From Plecoglossus altivelis (taxonomy: Eukaryota > Chordata > Actinopteri > Osmeriformes > Plecoglossidae), in NCBI GenBank assembly GCA_036571765.1, contig BROE01000015.1, positions 1,260,224 to 1,324,223 on the forward strand: a stretch of 64,000 nucleotides of DNA, in the 5' to 3' direction. The notes below the pieces were generated by a model. That model saw only the letters and a list, made by a program, of their open reading frames with translations, had not been told where the DNA came from and ran no database searches. Within the stretch, counting starts at the first letter, position 1, and the number at the start of each line of letters is the position of its first letter. The position numbers and the translations under genes were made by a program. Shown piece after piece: positions 1-13,500 of this stretch.

Positions 1-973
1 TCAGCTCCTCCTTAATGACTTCTCTCTTGACAGCTAAATTCAGGGGGCAGGCCTCAGGCTGAGGTGGGTAGGGACGATGCAAGGTGTGGTGGCTGTGGCC
101 AGGCTCCATAATGTGCTGGGAGATGCCTGGGAACTCGGAGGCCCACATGGGGGAGTAAAACCCCTGGAGTAAGGGGGAGAAGCTGGAACTTCTGTCCAGG
201 ACTGGGATTCGAGGATAAAGCCCTTCCTGCAGCAGTGACTCTATGGAAAAGTCTTTGAGAGTTCGGCTCTCCATGCTGTCTTTCTGTCTGGGCTTTCTGT
301 AGATAGAATCTGTGTCCTTGGATGTTCTCTCCCTCAGTGTCTGGTACTGAGAGGTGCAAGGGGGACTGTCCACTTGCTTCGTAGGGGAAGACCCACCCTG
401 ACTCTCTGAAGATCTTGTCGATCTCTCGCTGGTGACATCCTCGTGGTCTTCTTGCATACCTTTCCTGGACTCCTCAATTTCATCCTCTTCCTCCTCATCT
501 TCCTCATCATCTTCATCTGCCTCCAAGTCCTCTTCATCCTCTTCGTCTTCCTCTCTCTGTCCATCTCTTACCCCACCAGAGTCCATTATCTCCAAACACA
601 CATTAATGATACAAGGGATCTCAAACATGCGTGCTGCGCTTAGAATCTCCTTCACATTGGACGTTGTCACCGTCAGTGTGGATGTGTAGGCAAACTCCAA
701 GATAGCTGTCAATGACTCCGGGGCCACAAAGTCAATCTCATAGACAGCAGTATGATGCTCAATACCTCCATCATTCGCTACAGTGAAGAGCTTCTTGAAA
801 TACTGGCTGCAAGCGGCCAGGATTGAGCGGTGTGTGCGGTACTCTTGGTCACGTACAATGAGCACCACATCACACAACAGGCCGTCACGCCGCTGCTCAT
901 TGAGGCAGCACAAGACGTCACTGCTGTGGTTAGGGAAGGGAATCCCTATAAGGTCCTCCACACTGTTGGCCAT
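1..973 (-). CDS. zbtb7c: zbtb7c-like BTB/POZ zinc-finger transcription factor, first coding exon, 3' part missing
   Basis: The reading frame from ATG at 973-971 stays open for 324 codons to the window edge. It encodes a BTB/POZ domain (about residues 24-131) with GLLCDV, RTHRSILAACSQYFKKLF, YEIDF and ILEFAYTSTLTV blocks characteristic of the ZBTB7 family, then an almost purely Asp/Glu tract (141-168), a Ser-rich linker, the block DFSIESLL (241-248) and a basic/acidic IKEEL end. The acidic tract, DFSIESLL and IKEEL fit ZBTB7C rather than ZBTB7A, which lacks them. Family members are nuclear repressors or activators that dimerise through BTB and bind GC-rich DNA through four C-terminal C2H2 fingers; the fingers lie to the left of base 1. 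A strong splice acceptor (pyrimidine tract, then CAG) sits at 994-992, so the exon is 991 to beyond base 1 with an 18-nt 5' leader. The start is chosen because it gives the family N-terminus MANS..DLIGIPFPNHSS. Assignment to 7C over another ZBTB7 paralogue is by recalled similarity. Confidence 0.93.
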   Translation of the reverse strand, partial: MANSVEDLIGIPFPNHSSDVLCCLNEQRRDGLLCDVVLIVRDQEYRTHRSILAACSQYFKKLFTVANDGGIEHHTAVYEIDFVAPESLTAILEFAYTSTLTVTTSNVKEILSAARMFEIPCIINVCLEIMDSGGVRDGQREEDEEDEEDLEADEDDEEDEEEEDEIEESRKGMQEDHEDVTSERSTRSSESQGGSSPTKQVDSPPCTSQYQTLRERTSKDTDSIYRKPRQKDSMESRTLKDFSIESLLQEGLYPRIPVLDRSSSFSPLLQGFYSPMWASEFPGISQHIMEPGHSHHTLHRPYPPQPEACPLNLAVKREVIKEEL

Positions 974-991
974 GCTCTGGTTGGCTCTATG

Positions 992-1015
992 CTGCAACAC
1001 AACAAACAAGAAAGA
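992..1015 (-). promoter_or_regulatory. zbtb7c: Splice acceptor of zbtb7c first coding exon
   Basis: Read on the minus strand, a run rich in T and C ends in GTTGCAG, with the AG at 993-992. The initiator ATG follows 18 nt into the exon. This implies at least one upstream non-coding exon to the right; I could not place it. Confidence 0.75.
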
Positions 1016-4000
1016 CTGTTTAAGAGCCATAGAACAATGAAGGCATTAAAAACCACTGATAATACATGACATAAGTGAAATCAGTTTCTTTAGCTGTGTG
1101 GAGACACATCTTTTCATTAAATGTCCACACAATGAGGATTTAAACATTATGGGCGACCTTGTGTTTGTGCTTGGGCATGCATGAGTGTTTTCCACCTGTC
1201 TGATATTAAATGAGTTATCAGAGATAATTTACTTATACTGTAGCTTGCAAGCTGATGTGGTCAGACAGAGAAGAGATGATGAAAAAAGATTGAAAGGGGC
1301 AGATTCAATTTGAGATGATAAAGGATATTTCCAAAGGATTAATAGGATTAATAAGGCACTGCAGAAATTTGATTCAGTTGGTTCTTCCTATACAATATTC
1401 AGCAAGTGTGTTTGACAGGTTGATTCAATGGATAAAATGAATGCTGTAATATTCTCACTCATTTAAGTCTATGAATAGATATTCAACCTGCTATGGAGTA
1501 TGACAAACAAATCTGACAACTGCCTTGTTGACTGCATCCCAGCAACTGCATTACTTTAAAGTATCTCAGAAACATAGTACGTAGTTTATCACCAGGTAAA
1601 ATGGTACTCAGCAACGAATAACACATATAGTGTTCTTTGTCTTGTTGCTAGGGAACTGTAGCTATGATAAATCTGACACAGTTTGATGATGGAAACGCCT
1701 ATAAAATATATAATGAGATACAATATGACAGCTTTAAGCAAAGGGATTGATAGAACAGTTGTATGGTTAAGCATGTTTGTAGTATTGTAGGAATTGTTTG
1801 GTATATACAGTCAAATGTCCAGTCTTGTTGTTAGAAATGGGTAATGTGGGCCCAGGTGGTCCATCGTACCATGTCAAAGGATGCTAACTAAGGTTAACAA
1901 AGAGACAGATATGATGGGTTGGATACTGTTAGCTTGGCTAAGCTTTTGCTAAGGATATACATGAGGTCACAGCAAACACACATATTTTCACATATTGGAC
2001 AGTGACTGCAAGGTGAAGGAATCTCCACTGAAGACGGGGGAGAAACAGAGGATTGTATGTCCTCAAAGGTTCCCTAACAGGTTGCACTTACAGCCTCGCG
2101 GTCGCCCCTCCCTGGAACAGCCAGCCAAGTCAAATAAGAGAACTGAGCTTAGAACAATGGAGTGGATAAGATAAGAGAGAGAGGGTGTGTGTGTGCGGAG
2201 GGAAGGGAAGGGGGGGTTAGTATGTGTGTGTCTCTCCCTCCCCCACCCCCTCTTTACACACACTAACCCGGCCCCTAATTACAATGTGGAGAGGATCTGA
2301 GGAGGATGTGCCACATGGGCAGGGAGGAGCATAGGGCACAACTTTCCCACCACAAGATCTTAATGCACATTTCATCACCCAACTGCCCTTAACCCTTTCC
2401 AACCCCCTGCCTCTCCCTCTCCTTTGCACCTTTAGACAAAGACGGTGGGAAAATCAGAGAGCTCATTGGTGAAAGACCCTGAAAAGGCATTTCTGTTTAT
2501 TTTTTCTCTCTCCCTATTGTCTCTCTTTCTCTGTTCTTTCTCTTGGATATTAAGAAAATTGTACCCTAATCTATTTTAGTAACACACACTGCACAAAGTC
2601 GGATCACAACTCCAATATTTGTGTCATAAAATAAAGAAAACAAATACATATCTCTTATGATCTACCCACATACTAAATTCAGTTACTTGATTAAAACAGC
2701 AGTTTCCTTGATTGAGACAAGCATCCTAATCAACCCATGGAGTGAAATGAGCAGCCTCAAATGACTGCAACTTCACCATCATCCATGTAAAGATGCCTTT
2801 CTCAACACTTAAGTGTCAACTCCTCTGTGCTTTCCAGCATGGTACTGCGGCAGCCTCATTATTAGTGCCAGTGGACAGAGGCTAGACAGGGGCTAAAGGG
2901 GCAGCTTGTGTCCCAGACCTGCACCATGTTGAATGACTGACTGGCCACCAGCTCAACCCTGTCAGGTCAAACTGTAGTTTTGACTTCTGAACATGTATCT
3001 ATTACATTTGTCAGAATTGTTAGAAACACTGTTAGAAACTATTCACATGTAAAATACAGCATTATGCCATCAATGGCCAACATGGTTTCTTGACAGTAGA
3101 TACAAATGAGAAGCATATATGGATGGATGAGTTGGATGTAGATGCATATTTGTAGGGTCACCTTAAATTACTTAGTACCACATGTTACATTCTTGTTCTT
3201 AAATAGATTAATCTGAGTGTGCAACACATGTGCGGGTGTCTACAGTTTTAGATTAATGGGGGGGGACGGGGGGGGACGACGACACTCATGAGTTTCTGTT
3301 GACCTTTTCGCACTATAGAACCCATACACAGACATGACTAAAAGACAGACATAAAGTTCGTGCATGACAAGTGACAGTTTTACTCGATTGGAGTTTATTG
3401 TATAGGCTACTTGTAAATGATTTTTCAATATAGCCTATTTAGCCAGACAGAAAACGTGTGAATTTAGGCCACAAATAAGTTTAGACAAAAGTGATATACG
3501 GCTATATGATACAATCGGTGCGCAAATTACTTTTGGAGGAGATTGCCAATAGTAGACAAAGGTGTGCGGAAGTTCAGGGATTGTCCAGTTTGAGCACACA
3601 ATGATGAGTGATTGAAAAAGCGTCATGGATATACGAAAGCATTTTTTTTAACCTATCTACTGACTCTACTAACTGCAATGCCCACCCAAAGTCAAACAAA
3701 AGTCAATGAATCTACTGTAAAAGTTCTCTGCAACTGGAACTTTTCAGTGGGAGCTGGCAAACAGGTTGGGGATCAACTAATCCACCCTCAGTCGTGTGAT
3801 GCCGGAGGTGTTGGATGACATGATATGTCCTTAAATGAGCCTACATTAGATCTCCTCACATAGGAGTTGACCAGGGAAACATTCATGCGTAATTTCCAGC
3901 GAAAACCAGGTTCCCAAATGTAATCAGTGCTATCGACTGCACACTTGTTACAAAAAGGTCACAATGTGTTGGTTAATTTGTTTTGTTTTTTGTACATCGA

Positions 4001-5180
4001 AAACATTTTTAATCCATCAACGTTCAAAACCTACTAACCTTAGGCCACCTAATAAAATGCTCCTCCGACTATATCGCTAATTAAGATCGTCATTTCACAT
4101 TCAGTAAAGTTGATCTTTTTAACTTAGTGTCATTAAAAAGCATTGTGTTCACAAGGGGTTAATTGAGAAGTTTATTGAGAAATCCGTCAAAATATGGGCG
4201 TTTTAACAACCATGGGACCTGACAGGGTGTGGACTACTATCTTGTTCACGTGCGCACAATCACAAATTAAGTGGAATCTAATACAAACGTGTGCAGTCTG
4301 ATGCGTACGCTGTCTTCATAAACCTGTGAGTAACATTGCTTATCGAGTTATCTAGATTTCTCCGTATGCATTTACGGATGAATTCACACCGAGTTTGATA
4401 CATTGATTCCAGGTGAATGGAAAAATGACCATGGTGTATGTTAAAATACTGTAACTTCACATCGAAGTAAATATCAAGTCGACCCAGAACACTGTTGAGA
4501 CACTGATGCAAATTATAACATCAGTCATCATCCATTCAAATCTGGAATAAAGTCAGATGGATGGTTTTACACTGTGTGGATCATTCTAACAAGAGTATGT
4601 ATTCACTCTAGCCTTGAGAGGAACCTGCAGCTTCACCCTTTATCTGTCTTACTCAGTGAAGCTGTCTGATGGCAAAGATCGAAGCACTTCTTGTAAAACA
4701 GCATCGTTCACATGTTTATTATGAGACAGAATATTATTTCTCCCTTTTTGGGATGTTTGTCCCTCTCATCTCTCTCCGTTTAATCTGTCTTTCTTTCTGT
4801 CTAAAATGAAAGAGAGAAAGATCTAAATAAATCTGACACAGGCAAGAAGTAATTTTTTTTAATTCTTGCTAATTGTTTTGTATTTAAAACATGGAACATG
4901 GGCGTACTCTATTGTATCAACTCACAAGACATTGATTTGAAAATAACAAACTGCAAGATATTTTTGTGGTAGTCTCATATAGGCAATGTCATGAAAAGAT
5001 CAGTGACTTCAGTAAATCTCCCCTTTTCCAACACATGGTACAGTATTCTTTAAATGCCAAGTTTCCGACTGACTAGATTTACCACTTCTTACAAGGAAAC
5101 AACTAAATCTATCAGGTCTGTCACACTCTAAGAGCATAATCCTTGTATTTTAGAAACTGCCTGTTGCACAAAAGACAGCA
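1016..5180. other. Non-coding DNA upstream of zbtb7c, no gene seen
   Basis: AT-rich sequence with no open frame that looks like a protein and no recognised transposon. A G-rich low-complexity stretch lies at 3258-3283. The short open frames here are the length expected by chance. It is presumably the 5' intron of zbtb7c. Confidence 0.6.
2255..2440. promoter_or_regulatory. Candidate conserved non-coding element
   Basis: A GC-richer, non-repetitive island in AT-rich intron DNA. It contains a homeodomain-type core (CTAATTAC at about 2275) and a CCACATGGGCAGG block. The call rests only on texture and the motif; conservation cannot be tested here. Confidence 0.22.
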
Positions 5181-5189
5181 ATAGCAGGA

Positions 5190-5236
5190 TATATATGTAT
5201 ATATATGTATATATATATATGTATATATATATATGT
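5190..5236. repeat. TA/TG-type microsatellite
   Basis: Alternating TATA with regularly placed ATG interruptions, including a duplicated block of GTATATATATATAT type. Simple repeat with no coding content. Confidence 0.9.
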
Positions 5237-8080
5237 AATTTAAGACACATTTTACAACATGCCACACTGAGATATGTAGTTTTCACCATCATGGACTGTC
5301 AGTACTGTAAGTTTCAGTAAACTGAATCGCTTGCCCATAAGCCTTTAGAATTCTATTTCAAAACCAAACCTTACCCTCCCCCACCCTCATTTTTTTTCCA
5401 GCACACCGTTTAAAATTCTAAATCACTAAGCATTTTGCTTCTGCATTTTTATCAAAACTAAGACTGAGGCACCTTCATTTTCTTTAAACAGTGTCTCCAG
5501 TCTTACAGAAATAATTGCGAGTCATCAGATAAGTAGCTCACTGATCTGCTGTCAGTGTGTTAGCACCTGGGTGAAACACTTGCAACCAACAGTCACAATC
5601 AACTACACATAGTGTAGCACCACAGTACACTAACACACAAACGTATAGTGAACAGGAACACCAACTGTACAAAGCTTACAAAGGCCTAACACAAACACAC
5701 ACAGACACTCACAAAGAGCATGCTCTCACATCAACAAAAAAATGTCCAGATTTGTTTCACAGCATTCCCAGAAATATGTAGGAGATAACCGGAATTGGGA
5801 AAACTCCCCCATGTCACCTACCGTAAATAATTTTTTATTATCCTTGCGTGTTTCTTTTTATTCCAAGACTACACCACTGGTGCTGCGTGACCTCTCGACA
5901 TTGTCTTGTCTATGTAGATGCCTGAGCTGTCAGTCACTCCATTCACATGCTCCTTGCGCATCCCTGGACGGCCATTCACAAAAAAGGGACTATCCGGTAG
6001 CAAATCTAAGCACACGGCGCAACAGCGTACAATAACTGGAACAGAAGAAATTGGAGCTCTCTTTGTCAGGAACGGACTGGTAAGCAGCTAGAGTGTGGAC
6101 TTTCCAGCAGGGAGGCAAACAGGCAGGCAGGGAGGCAGCCTTGTGTGTGTTGTTGAGTGTAGGCAAGAGGGAGGGCAGCCACACTGCAATGTGGAGATGT
6201 CGCACCACTAGTTTTTATAGCAGGGTGGGTAGCTAAAAGATAATAATACCCCATCCTCCTCCACAACACAAGTTTAAGCGCAGTGTGTAATAAGCTCATG
6301 GCGCAGACACCCTCTGATTTGGGTCAGACAAAATGAATTTTTAGTTTTGTTAGAGTGGATTTCAGTATGAAGGGAGTTGGGTGAAACGGGAAAGGGTTAT
6401 TTAGGGAGAACTGGGGGGGGGGGGGGGGGGGGTGAAGAAAACGGAAGAAATTAAAAGTTTGGAAGACTATTTATGCCACTTGCCTATTCACAAAGGAAAT
6501 TATTTGTAGATAGGCTTAGATTCTGTTTTATGATGATAAGATTGAGGTGGAAAACAATGTAAATGTCAAAAAATGGCATTATTATTCATTCCACTCATTC
6601 ACAAAAGTGAAAATAAAAGTGCATGTTGGATCGTAACTAGAACTTTCATGCCAAAACAGTGAAAGGTGAGCAAACATGAATTCATGCTTTGTGCTCCACC
6701 GTAGTGAAGTATAGAAAGGAAATAAGAATGAGCAAAGTATACTTTCTCTGTCTGACTCAGAGCACAGAGAAAGAGGTTAGAGGTAAGAGTTTACTTTGCC
6801 CAATATGTTGGCAGTCAGGCTCTGGCCAAGAGAGGTGTCTACAGAGCTTCAGAGAGGGCAGAGCAGTGTACTAAGAGTAGAAGTGAATGGGAGAGAGAAA
6901 GTGGGATAGAGAAATACAAAGAGACGGAAAGACAAAGTAAGATAGAAAAATAGTAAAGTGAAGAGCAGGAAAAGTGTTTTCTTAAGAGAACGGTCTCTGA
7001 ACTTTCAGACTATGCCAGATTGTGTAGGAGGTCAGGTTCCTTTTTCTCTTTTGAGGGTGAACACAACATCAATGCCAAAAAACTCCCAAAATATTTATTT
7101 CATATATCTACAACAACATGAACAACTGCCTATGTCATCATTCTATTCTTATGTCTGTCTCCTAGCATTATGGGTTTACAGAATTTCAGTGTTCCGTAAT
7201 GAAAAGACACCCAGGATGGGCATTGCATAACAGGAACGTCTGGAATGTGAGGATATCCTGTATGACATCAGATAGAGCACTTTTTTATGCAATGGGCAAC
7301 CAGTCAAAATAAAATAGCCAAAATGGCATGTTGTCCAGTAAACAATTTATGTAACTTTGAGTCAATTTGCACGTTATGCAAATTTGATGTTGTGATGTTG
7401 AAGGTGAATTCAGTTAGGTGGTAAACAAGTGTTAATTTGTATTTCTACAGTATTGCCTTCCGATCAGGCCCTTAGGTTTTTGGGGGCCCACCAATTGGCA
7501 TAATAAGTGCTACCCAATATTATTGACAAGATTATATTAATCTGTCTTTTTTTCACCTCCCAGAGCTGACAAGACAATGCACATTCAGTCAAAAGATACA
7601 TGATCTACATTTTCATATTTCACTGAAATCTACAGGTCAACCTAGAGTTGACTGCATCTATCTTACAGGACTGTGCAAGCACCTTATGCACAGATAAAAT
7701 AAAAAGTATTATAAGAAGCACAACAAATAAATGGTGTAAACCAGCATTTTCTCAAAAATTGCACTTTTTACTGGGTCACAAAAACAGACAACAAAAGAAC
7801 AACAATTTAAAATAATATTTGTGTAAAAAAAACTTGGTTGCTCAAGATTTTGCCCAGTTCTATACTTGCCAAAAATTTCTTCATCAAACCCAGCTCCAGG
7901 TGAGTGAGTGGGTTAATTCTATTTGGTCCAGCTTGGAGGCTGTCGTGGTTTAGGGTTGGAGGAACAGTCTGTTCGCGGCCAGGAGTCCAAAGGCTGAGTA
8001 AGTGTCAGGCTCTGGAGTACCTGTTTGCTGCCTCCCACTGGTTCTCAGCATGACAGCTATGCCAAGGCTGCCGGCGCCAG
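5237..8080. other. Non-coding DNA, no gene seen
   Basis: No supported gene or recognisable transposon. The only landmark is a run of 20 G at 6413-6432. The open frames at 5742-6035 and 6958-7230 have no family features and are taken as chance. Confidence 0.55.
6413..6432. repeat. Poly(G) run of 20
   Basis: Twenty consecutive G on the plus strand. It could form a quadruplex on its own strand and is a likely place for sequencing length error. Confidence 0.95.
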
Positions 8081-8094
8081 CAGGCTCACCCAGG

Positions 8095-8220
8095 AAGGAG
8101 GGAGAAAGAGAGGGAGGGATAGGGAGGGGTTGAAACAAGGGACAAGAAGGAGAAGGATATGGAGGTGTGGGAAGGGATAGAAGGGCTGGAGACAGTGTGA
8201 ATAGGATAGGGGGTGAATGA
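8095..8220. repeat. Purine-rich GGGA-type low-complexity tract
   Basis: Plus strand almost wholly A and G (GGGA/GGAG units). The minus-strand frames through it give Pro/Ser/Leu-rich strings that are composition artefacts. Confidence 0.8.
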
Positions 8221-8471
8221 AAATAGTAGGACTGTGGTGTAGGGGATTGATAAATATGCAAAAACTGTTGGTATAGACAACCTTCTGCTATGAACTGTCT
8301 CTCATCAGTGACCAGTCGAATGTACACACAAAGGTCATTCACTCCAACCCACTCCACCAACCCTTCTCTGGATCATGGTGTGTGGACGGCAATGATTGTT
8401 GTTGAAAACAGACAGGCATGCAGACAGTCAGGTGTGATAGCAGGCAGACGAGCAGCCCTGCAACCACGCCA

Positions 8472-8492
8472 CCCCCCCCCCCCCCACCCCCC
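8472..8492. repeat. Poly(C) run with one A
   Basis: Fourteen C, one A, then six C. Confidence 0.95.
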
Positions 8493-9035
8493 ATTCACAT
8501 ACACAAGCACTGATTGCCATTAATGCCCACTGTGGATATTTTTATACACCTCTTTTCTCACTCCAAGGATAGACAATCACATTAACATACACAATCACAT
8601 GCCTTCTGTACTTAAGGTTGTTTTGGAACCCAACAAGAGTTACAATTAGGTTAGTGAACTTGGGAACTCTTTTTGCTGAGATCTTTTCCTACTTTATGGT
8701 TTATTTCGTTTTGCTTTTCCCAAAAGGGTATCACATTCATCCAGTACATTGATGAATGATTCAGTACATTCTATACAGCCAGCATGAGTTTGTATTTACA
8801 TCTTAAATGAAGTATAGTTGTATGTAGGTTTCTATTGACAAAATACATTATTTTACAGATTGTTTCATTATCAGTTGCATGAAAGGCCTGAGCAAGGGAT
8901 ATGTGCGTGGTGCCTGTGTGTGTTCTGAGAGTGATTGTGTGTTTACGTGTTGGTGAGTGTGTATGCGCACTTGCCTGTATTCGATAAGAGATAGTACGTT
9001 TGCATGTTTGTGTGTGAGAGGCATTGAGGTGAGTA
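8493..9035. other. Non-coding DNA, no gene seen
   Basis: Includes TG-rich sequence at 8900-9025 that gives a His/Thr-rich minus-strand reading frame (8771-9196). No domain or motif supports it as a gene. Confidence 0.55.
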
Positions 9036-9039
9036 AGGA

Positions 9040-9180
9040 CATCTCCCGGCGGTGATAACGAGGGGGAGGCCAAGCATGGCGGAAGAGCCTCTGTCTGCCC
9101 TCGGGCTCTCTGGCACCTCCTAATTAAAACCAGCCAGGCTGCAGGGCAGGGGAGACAGATGCCTGTCACGCCAGCCAAGT
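9040..9180. promoter_or_regulatory. Candidate conserved non-coding element
   Basis: GC-rich non-repetitive block between two CA/TG-rich stretches, containing a TAATTA homeodomain core (about 9121) and a CAGATG E-box-like site. It stands out from the AT-rich surroundings. Function is inferred only. Confidence 0.22.
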
Positions 9181-10535
9181 ATACACACACATGCACACAT
9201 ACTCACACATATACTGCCACAAACACACACACATTCTCACATACACATACACATACATACAGAAGTAAGAACACATACAAAGACCCCTGCTGCCATCTCC
9301 TGTTATAGTCCCATTACAAACACTCACTCGCTATGTGAGTGAGTGAGCACAGAGGGCATGTTGGTTCAGGAATCAGGCTAACTACTGTGTGTTTGTGCCG
9401 GGTGGGTGGATCAGTGCTGCCTCCCATAGTGAGAGATGCAGCTAGCCCACACACTCATGCCTTTAAACAACCATCCAGTCCCTCTCTTCCTCTCACACAG
9501 GTGGGTGGACCCACTTCTTCATCCTAAATCTTTCAGAGACATTATGAAATATATATTGTTTTAATCCTGTGCTAAATTAGTTTTTTTCTCACTTTGGGTG
9601 TACTGATCCATGCCTGCTGAAAAGCAGTGTTGGAATCTTTTAATATAATTCATGACTGAATGCCTGAAAATGATGCCTTGCGAGATATATGTCACTTTAA
9701 AAAGCTGGGTTGCCAGTGGTTACAAAGGCTATTTTAGATGATGTTGGCCACACAGGAAACACCTACATAGTTGAAGCTTCTCAAGGACGCTACAGAGTGG
9801 AGGCCTATAGACATTGAAGATGAAGCAGCCCTGAAGAGGGCGGGGGTTGATGTGCTCAGTAGGCCTCCTACAAATAGATACAAAGTGAAACCAATAGAAT
9901 ATTTTATACCCTTGCTTTTATAGAGATTAATTTGTTGTTCTCTTATCCGCTTAACATGCTGAACTATAACAAAGAGTGTAAGAATACTTTTCAATACACT
10001 TGTCAGAATCATTACATCTCATGGAATAAAATTGAATACAAATAACTAAGAATATCTTGAGCTTTTAGCTGGCTTAAGAAAATGTAAACACTTAAGTATT
10101 TAAAACTCTTTCAAATATTACTATTATTATTACGATTACTATTATATTAATATTATTTTTATTATTTGGGATCAAGGAGAGGTTAGACACAGGGCAAAGA
10201 GCCAACCACCAGGGTGACTAACTGATTCAATCCAATACACACTGGCATGTCAATCACTTGATTACTAAAGAGACCGTTCAGAATGACAGTATTTGGACTG
10301 GGTGTGTGTGAGCATGTTTGGCGGTTGGAGAAAGGCATTTGCTTCGTGAATAACACAAGAGTACACAAATCCCCCAAACTCAGCTATTTTGGCAAGTATT
10401 AGGCCTTCCACCCACGACACCCTCTTGAAACCTCCTCCCACCCTCAATTCATCTGTGATGGTTGGGTGCTTACTCACCATACACAGCAGAGCAAAACCTG
10501 TGCCTTTACATGAGCTACAGGGGAGGACAGAGACT
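9181..10535. other. Non-coding DNA, no gene seen
   Basis: Begins with CA-rich simple sequence to about 9260. The remainder is unique-looking AT-rich DNA with no supported gene. Confidence 0.55.
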
Positions 10536-10538
10536 CTG

Positions 10539-10564
10539 CACACACACACACACACACACACACA
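10539..10564. repeat. (CA)13 microsatellite
   Basis: Thirteen uninterrupted CA units. Confidence 0.95.
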
Positions 10565-13500
10565 TAAACGCACACCCTCATGAATGCGATAACACTGGTC
10601 CATTACTTCCAACTATTGATTACATACAGGAAGGAGGGAAGGCAGCCAGTGGGAGAGTTCTGACAGGGCTGAGGAGGGGCCAAGAGAGATAGGTAGAGTC
10701 ATTCAGGACTGTAGACATACTTGTCTGGGCGTTAAGATACAGTAAGCTTTGCATTCTCTTTGATCTGTTAAAATAAAGCTAGCCTACTCCTACTCTGTTT
10801 GTGAACGTACCACTAAAGTCTTAAAAAAAAAAAAAAGAAACTCAGGGATCAAGTTCCAGACATGAGAAAGTCCTCGTCAGACTGAGAGGGTAAAGTATAA
10901 ACCTAGGAGCCTGGTTCAGTAGACAGAGAGGTGTGGCTACCAGGGTAGACTCAGAGCTGTGGATCGAGCCTCATCTCAGCAAATAGGACTGCAGAAAAGT
11001 ATTTTGCTATGGCCAAACAGGGTGTTGTCTCTCTGTCCAACTAGAATCAACTCATGCTCTTTGTAAGTGCAGGTCTGTAAAAAAATCTATTTACAAATGA
11101 TCCTTTTCTGAAAGACAGTCAGAGGATTGCATCTCCAAAAGCATACCTATTGCTTAGTGTCTTGTTCAGGAGGAAACAAAGGACTAGCATGCTGTTTTAA
11201 TAGAAAAATATGCAGTGTGGCAGAGGACTCTGATAAATAATGTAATATGTCAGTAGTATATGAAGCCCATGATTTCTACACAGATGAAGTGTCCATCACT
11301 GTACTGTAGCACAAAGTGTGTTTACCTTTATGACCATTTAATGTGCTTTTTGTGAATCCATCACTCACAAACATTTTCACTAACGCAATTGTGTGCTCCA
11401 TTTACCAATGTTATCCATAAGACACTCAACTAAACAATGCTACTTGCACACATATGGCTTTCAACCACTTAAACTTTTTGTTACTGATTTGACTTACAAT
11501 TTGAATTACCTCTACAACACAAATAAAGAAATTCAGACACTGTGGTTATCCTGAAAAAGTGACTGTAGTTGAATGCATTTTAATTCTTTTTCATCAACTG
11601 GAGAATCCAACACACTGACCTGAAGTAAATCATGGCCGTAGTGCGGTGCCTGTATCTCTGGTATGCTGTAGCTCCCTTAGATGTAGAGCATGAAATACGA
11701 CCCGCTGAGAGTGTAATAGTCTCTGATAAGTGTATGAGACCATACAATAACTATGAAGAGATACATGAAGATATAAAAAGTCTCCACATCGATAGTGAGC
11801 TGTAAAGACGTTTCTCACCTTTAAGAAGAAGTGTTTGGGTTTCAATTCCTCTCACATTCAGTCCCTGTCATGAAGACAAGTCCAATCCTTTCTAGTAGGT
11901 ATGTGAAACTGAGAGAGACAGAGTAAGAGAGCGGAGGGAGGTAGGTGGGTAAAGAAGACAGAGGAGCTCAAATTTGCACTGAAGGTGTGCCACTGACTTG
12001 AAAGAGGAAAGTGAACCTTACCACAAAACAGTTATCTAAGAAAACAGAACAAAACAAATGTGCACACCCACTCATCAGCCAACACCCCCTCCCTCTGAAC
12101 CAAAAGTATCTGGAAGCAAGCTGGCATTACATGTCCACCTGTGCCAAGGGGAGTGGAGTGACGCAAAGGCCTTGCTTGGAAATGAGCTCTTGGGTCTGGG
12201 TCAGGGGCTGAAGCTGAGGCTGAGCATGGGGCTTGTAGTAAAGTGATGAATACTGCACGTTGATGGAGGGAACATAATTGGGTCTATAACATGGGTTAGG
12301 CCTTTGGCGGACAGGAGCTTGGCCAGACAGGGGGAACTAAAATATATCAGAAACAAATGACAAAGTTTAAACCAATAAAAGAGCCAAGAAAATAGACCGG
12401 AGAAAAAAAGAAGTCTGATAGTGTAAGTGGGCTGTATCTGTATGTGTTGGGTGTGTACTGCCATGTGTCAACCTGTACCTGGCAGCAAATGTAGCACATT
12501 TACATCACCCACTCATAATAGCAGAATAATGAGGGTGGAATAACAATGCAGAATGATTTTGAAATAATGTGAATGTATTACTAATGAGTTTTGATCAAGT
12601 GTATACAGGGTCAAATTGACTCGTGCGCAACAGCGTACAAAGACAAATAAACTAGATAACGAGCTCTACCTTGAGAATCAGGCTGCAAAATCTTCCTAAA
12701 CACCTTATTGTACACTTTTCACTCAAGCTGATTAAATGGGTGCGTTACTAACTGTCCATTGACACGTTTATGCATTGTGGTATGGGGAAACATTCTACCC
12801 TGCTTCATAATTCTCGGTTATACCAAATATGTTTGTATCTCTACTGCAATCCACTGTAATTTCACTGAACCACTGTTTAAAGGGGGAGAGATTGCTTGCA
12901 GGGGGAGGGGGTTGGATATAATAACATGAGCCTAAATACTGAAATCATAACATGCCTGATAGTCGTAAACATCATCATGTTCTAAGGCTAACCTTGACTA
13001 CATAATACATTTCCTGGTCTCTCAGCAATTGCAAAGAATGGGATCCGATTCCCAGATAAGTGTCCTGAACAGTTTAATAAGGATCTTAAAATTTGAAGGT
13101 TTGCACAAAGCTTGCAAAGGTGTAATGTTGGAAACGTTACAAGACCATTCGCATTTTAATTTGAAGAAATGTACCAAAGAATTGGCAATTTGGTCAAAAC
13201 AATGAGAAACAGTTTGTGGTGAGATAAAATAGAGAATTTGAAGAAGAACTTTTGAGGATATTAGCTGTTAATTGACAAATGTAGGTACCAACACAGAGAA
13301 AAACTTTCTGCATCAGGCTGCATCATGGGCACTGCACCATTCAACTATAATTCCAAAAATGTGAGTTTATCACTGACATCTTTCTCACAAAGTGTATCAT
13401 TGACCCACAGCCACATCTATTGTTCCTGGAATCTGTATGTTTAATTACTGACTGCATCACGGGCACTGAGCACTAGTGATAATTATGGGACTTTAATTAT

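Noticed and set aside
54..359. 101-codon minus-strand frame overlapping the zbtb7c exon
   Set aside because: Shadow in another frame; the family-matching frame (DFSIESLL, IKEEL) runs through the same bases.
432..689. Plus-strand frame with a long Ser run
   Set aside because: It is the antisense of the Asp/Glu tract of the zbtb7c exon; composition artefact.
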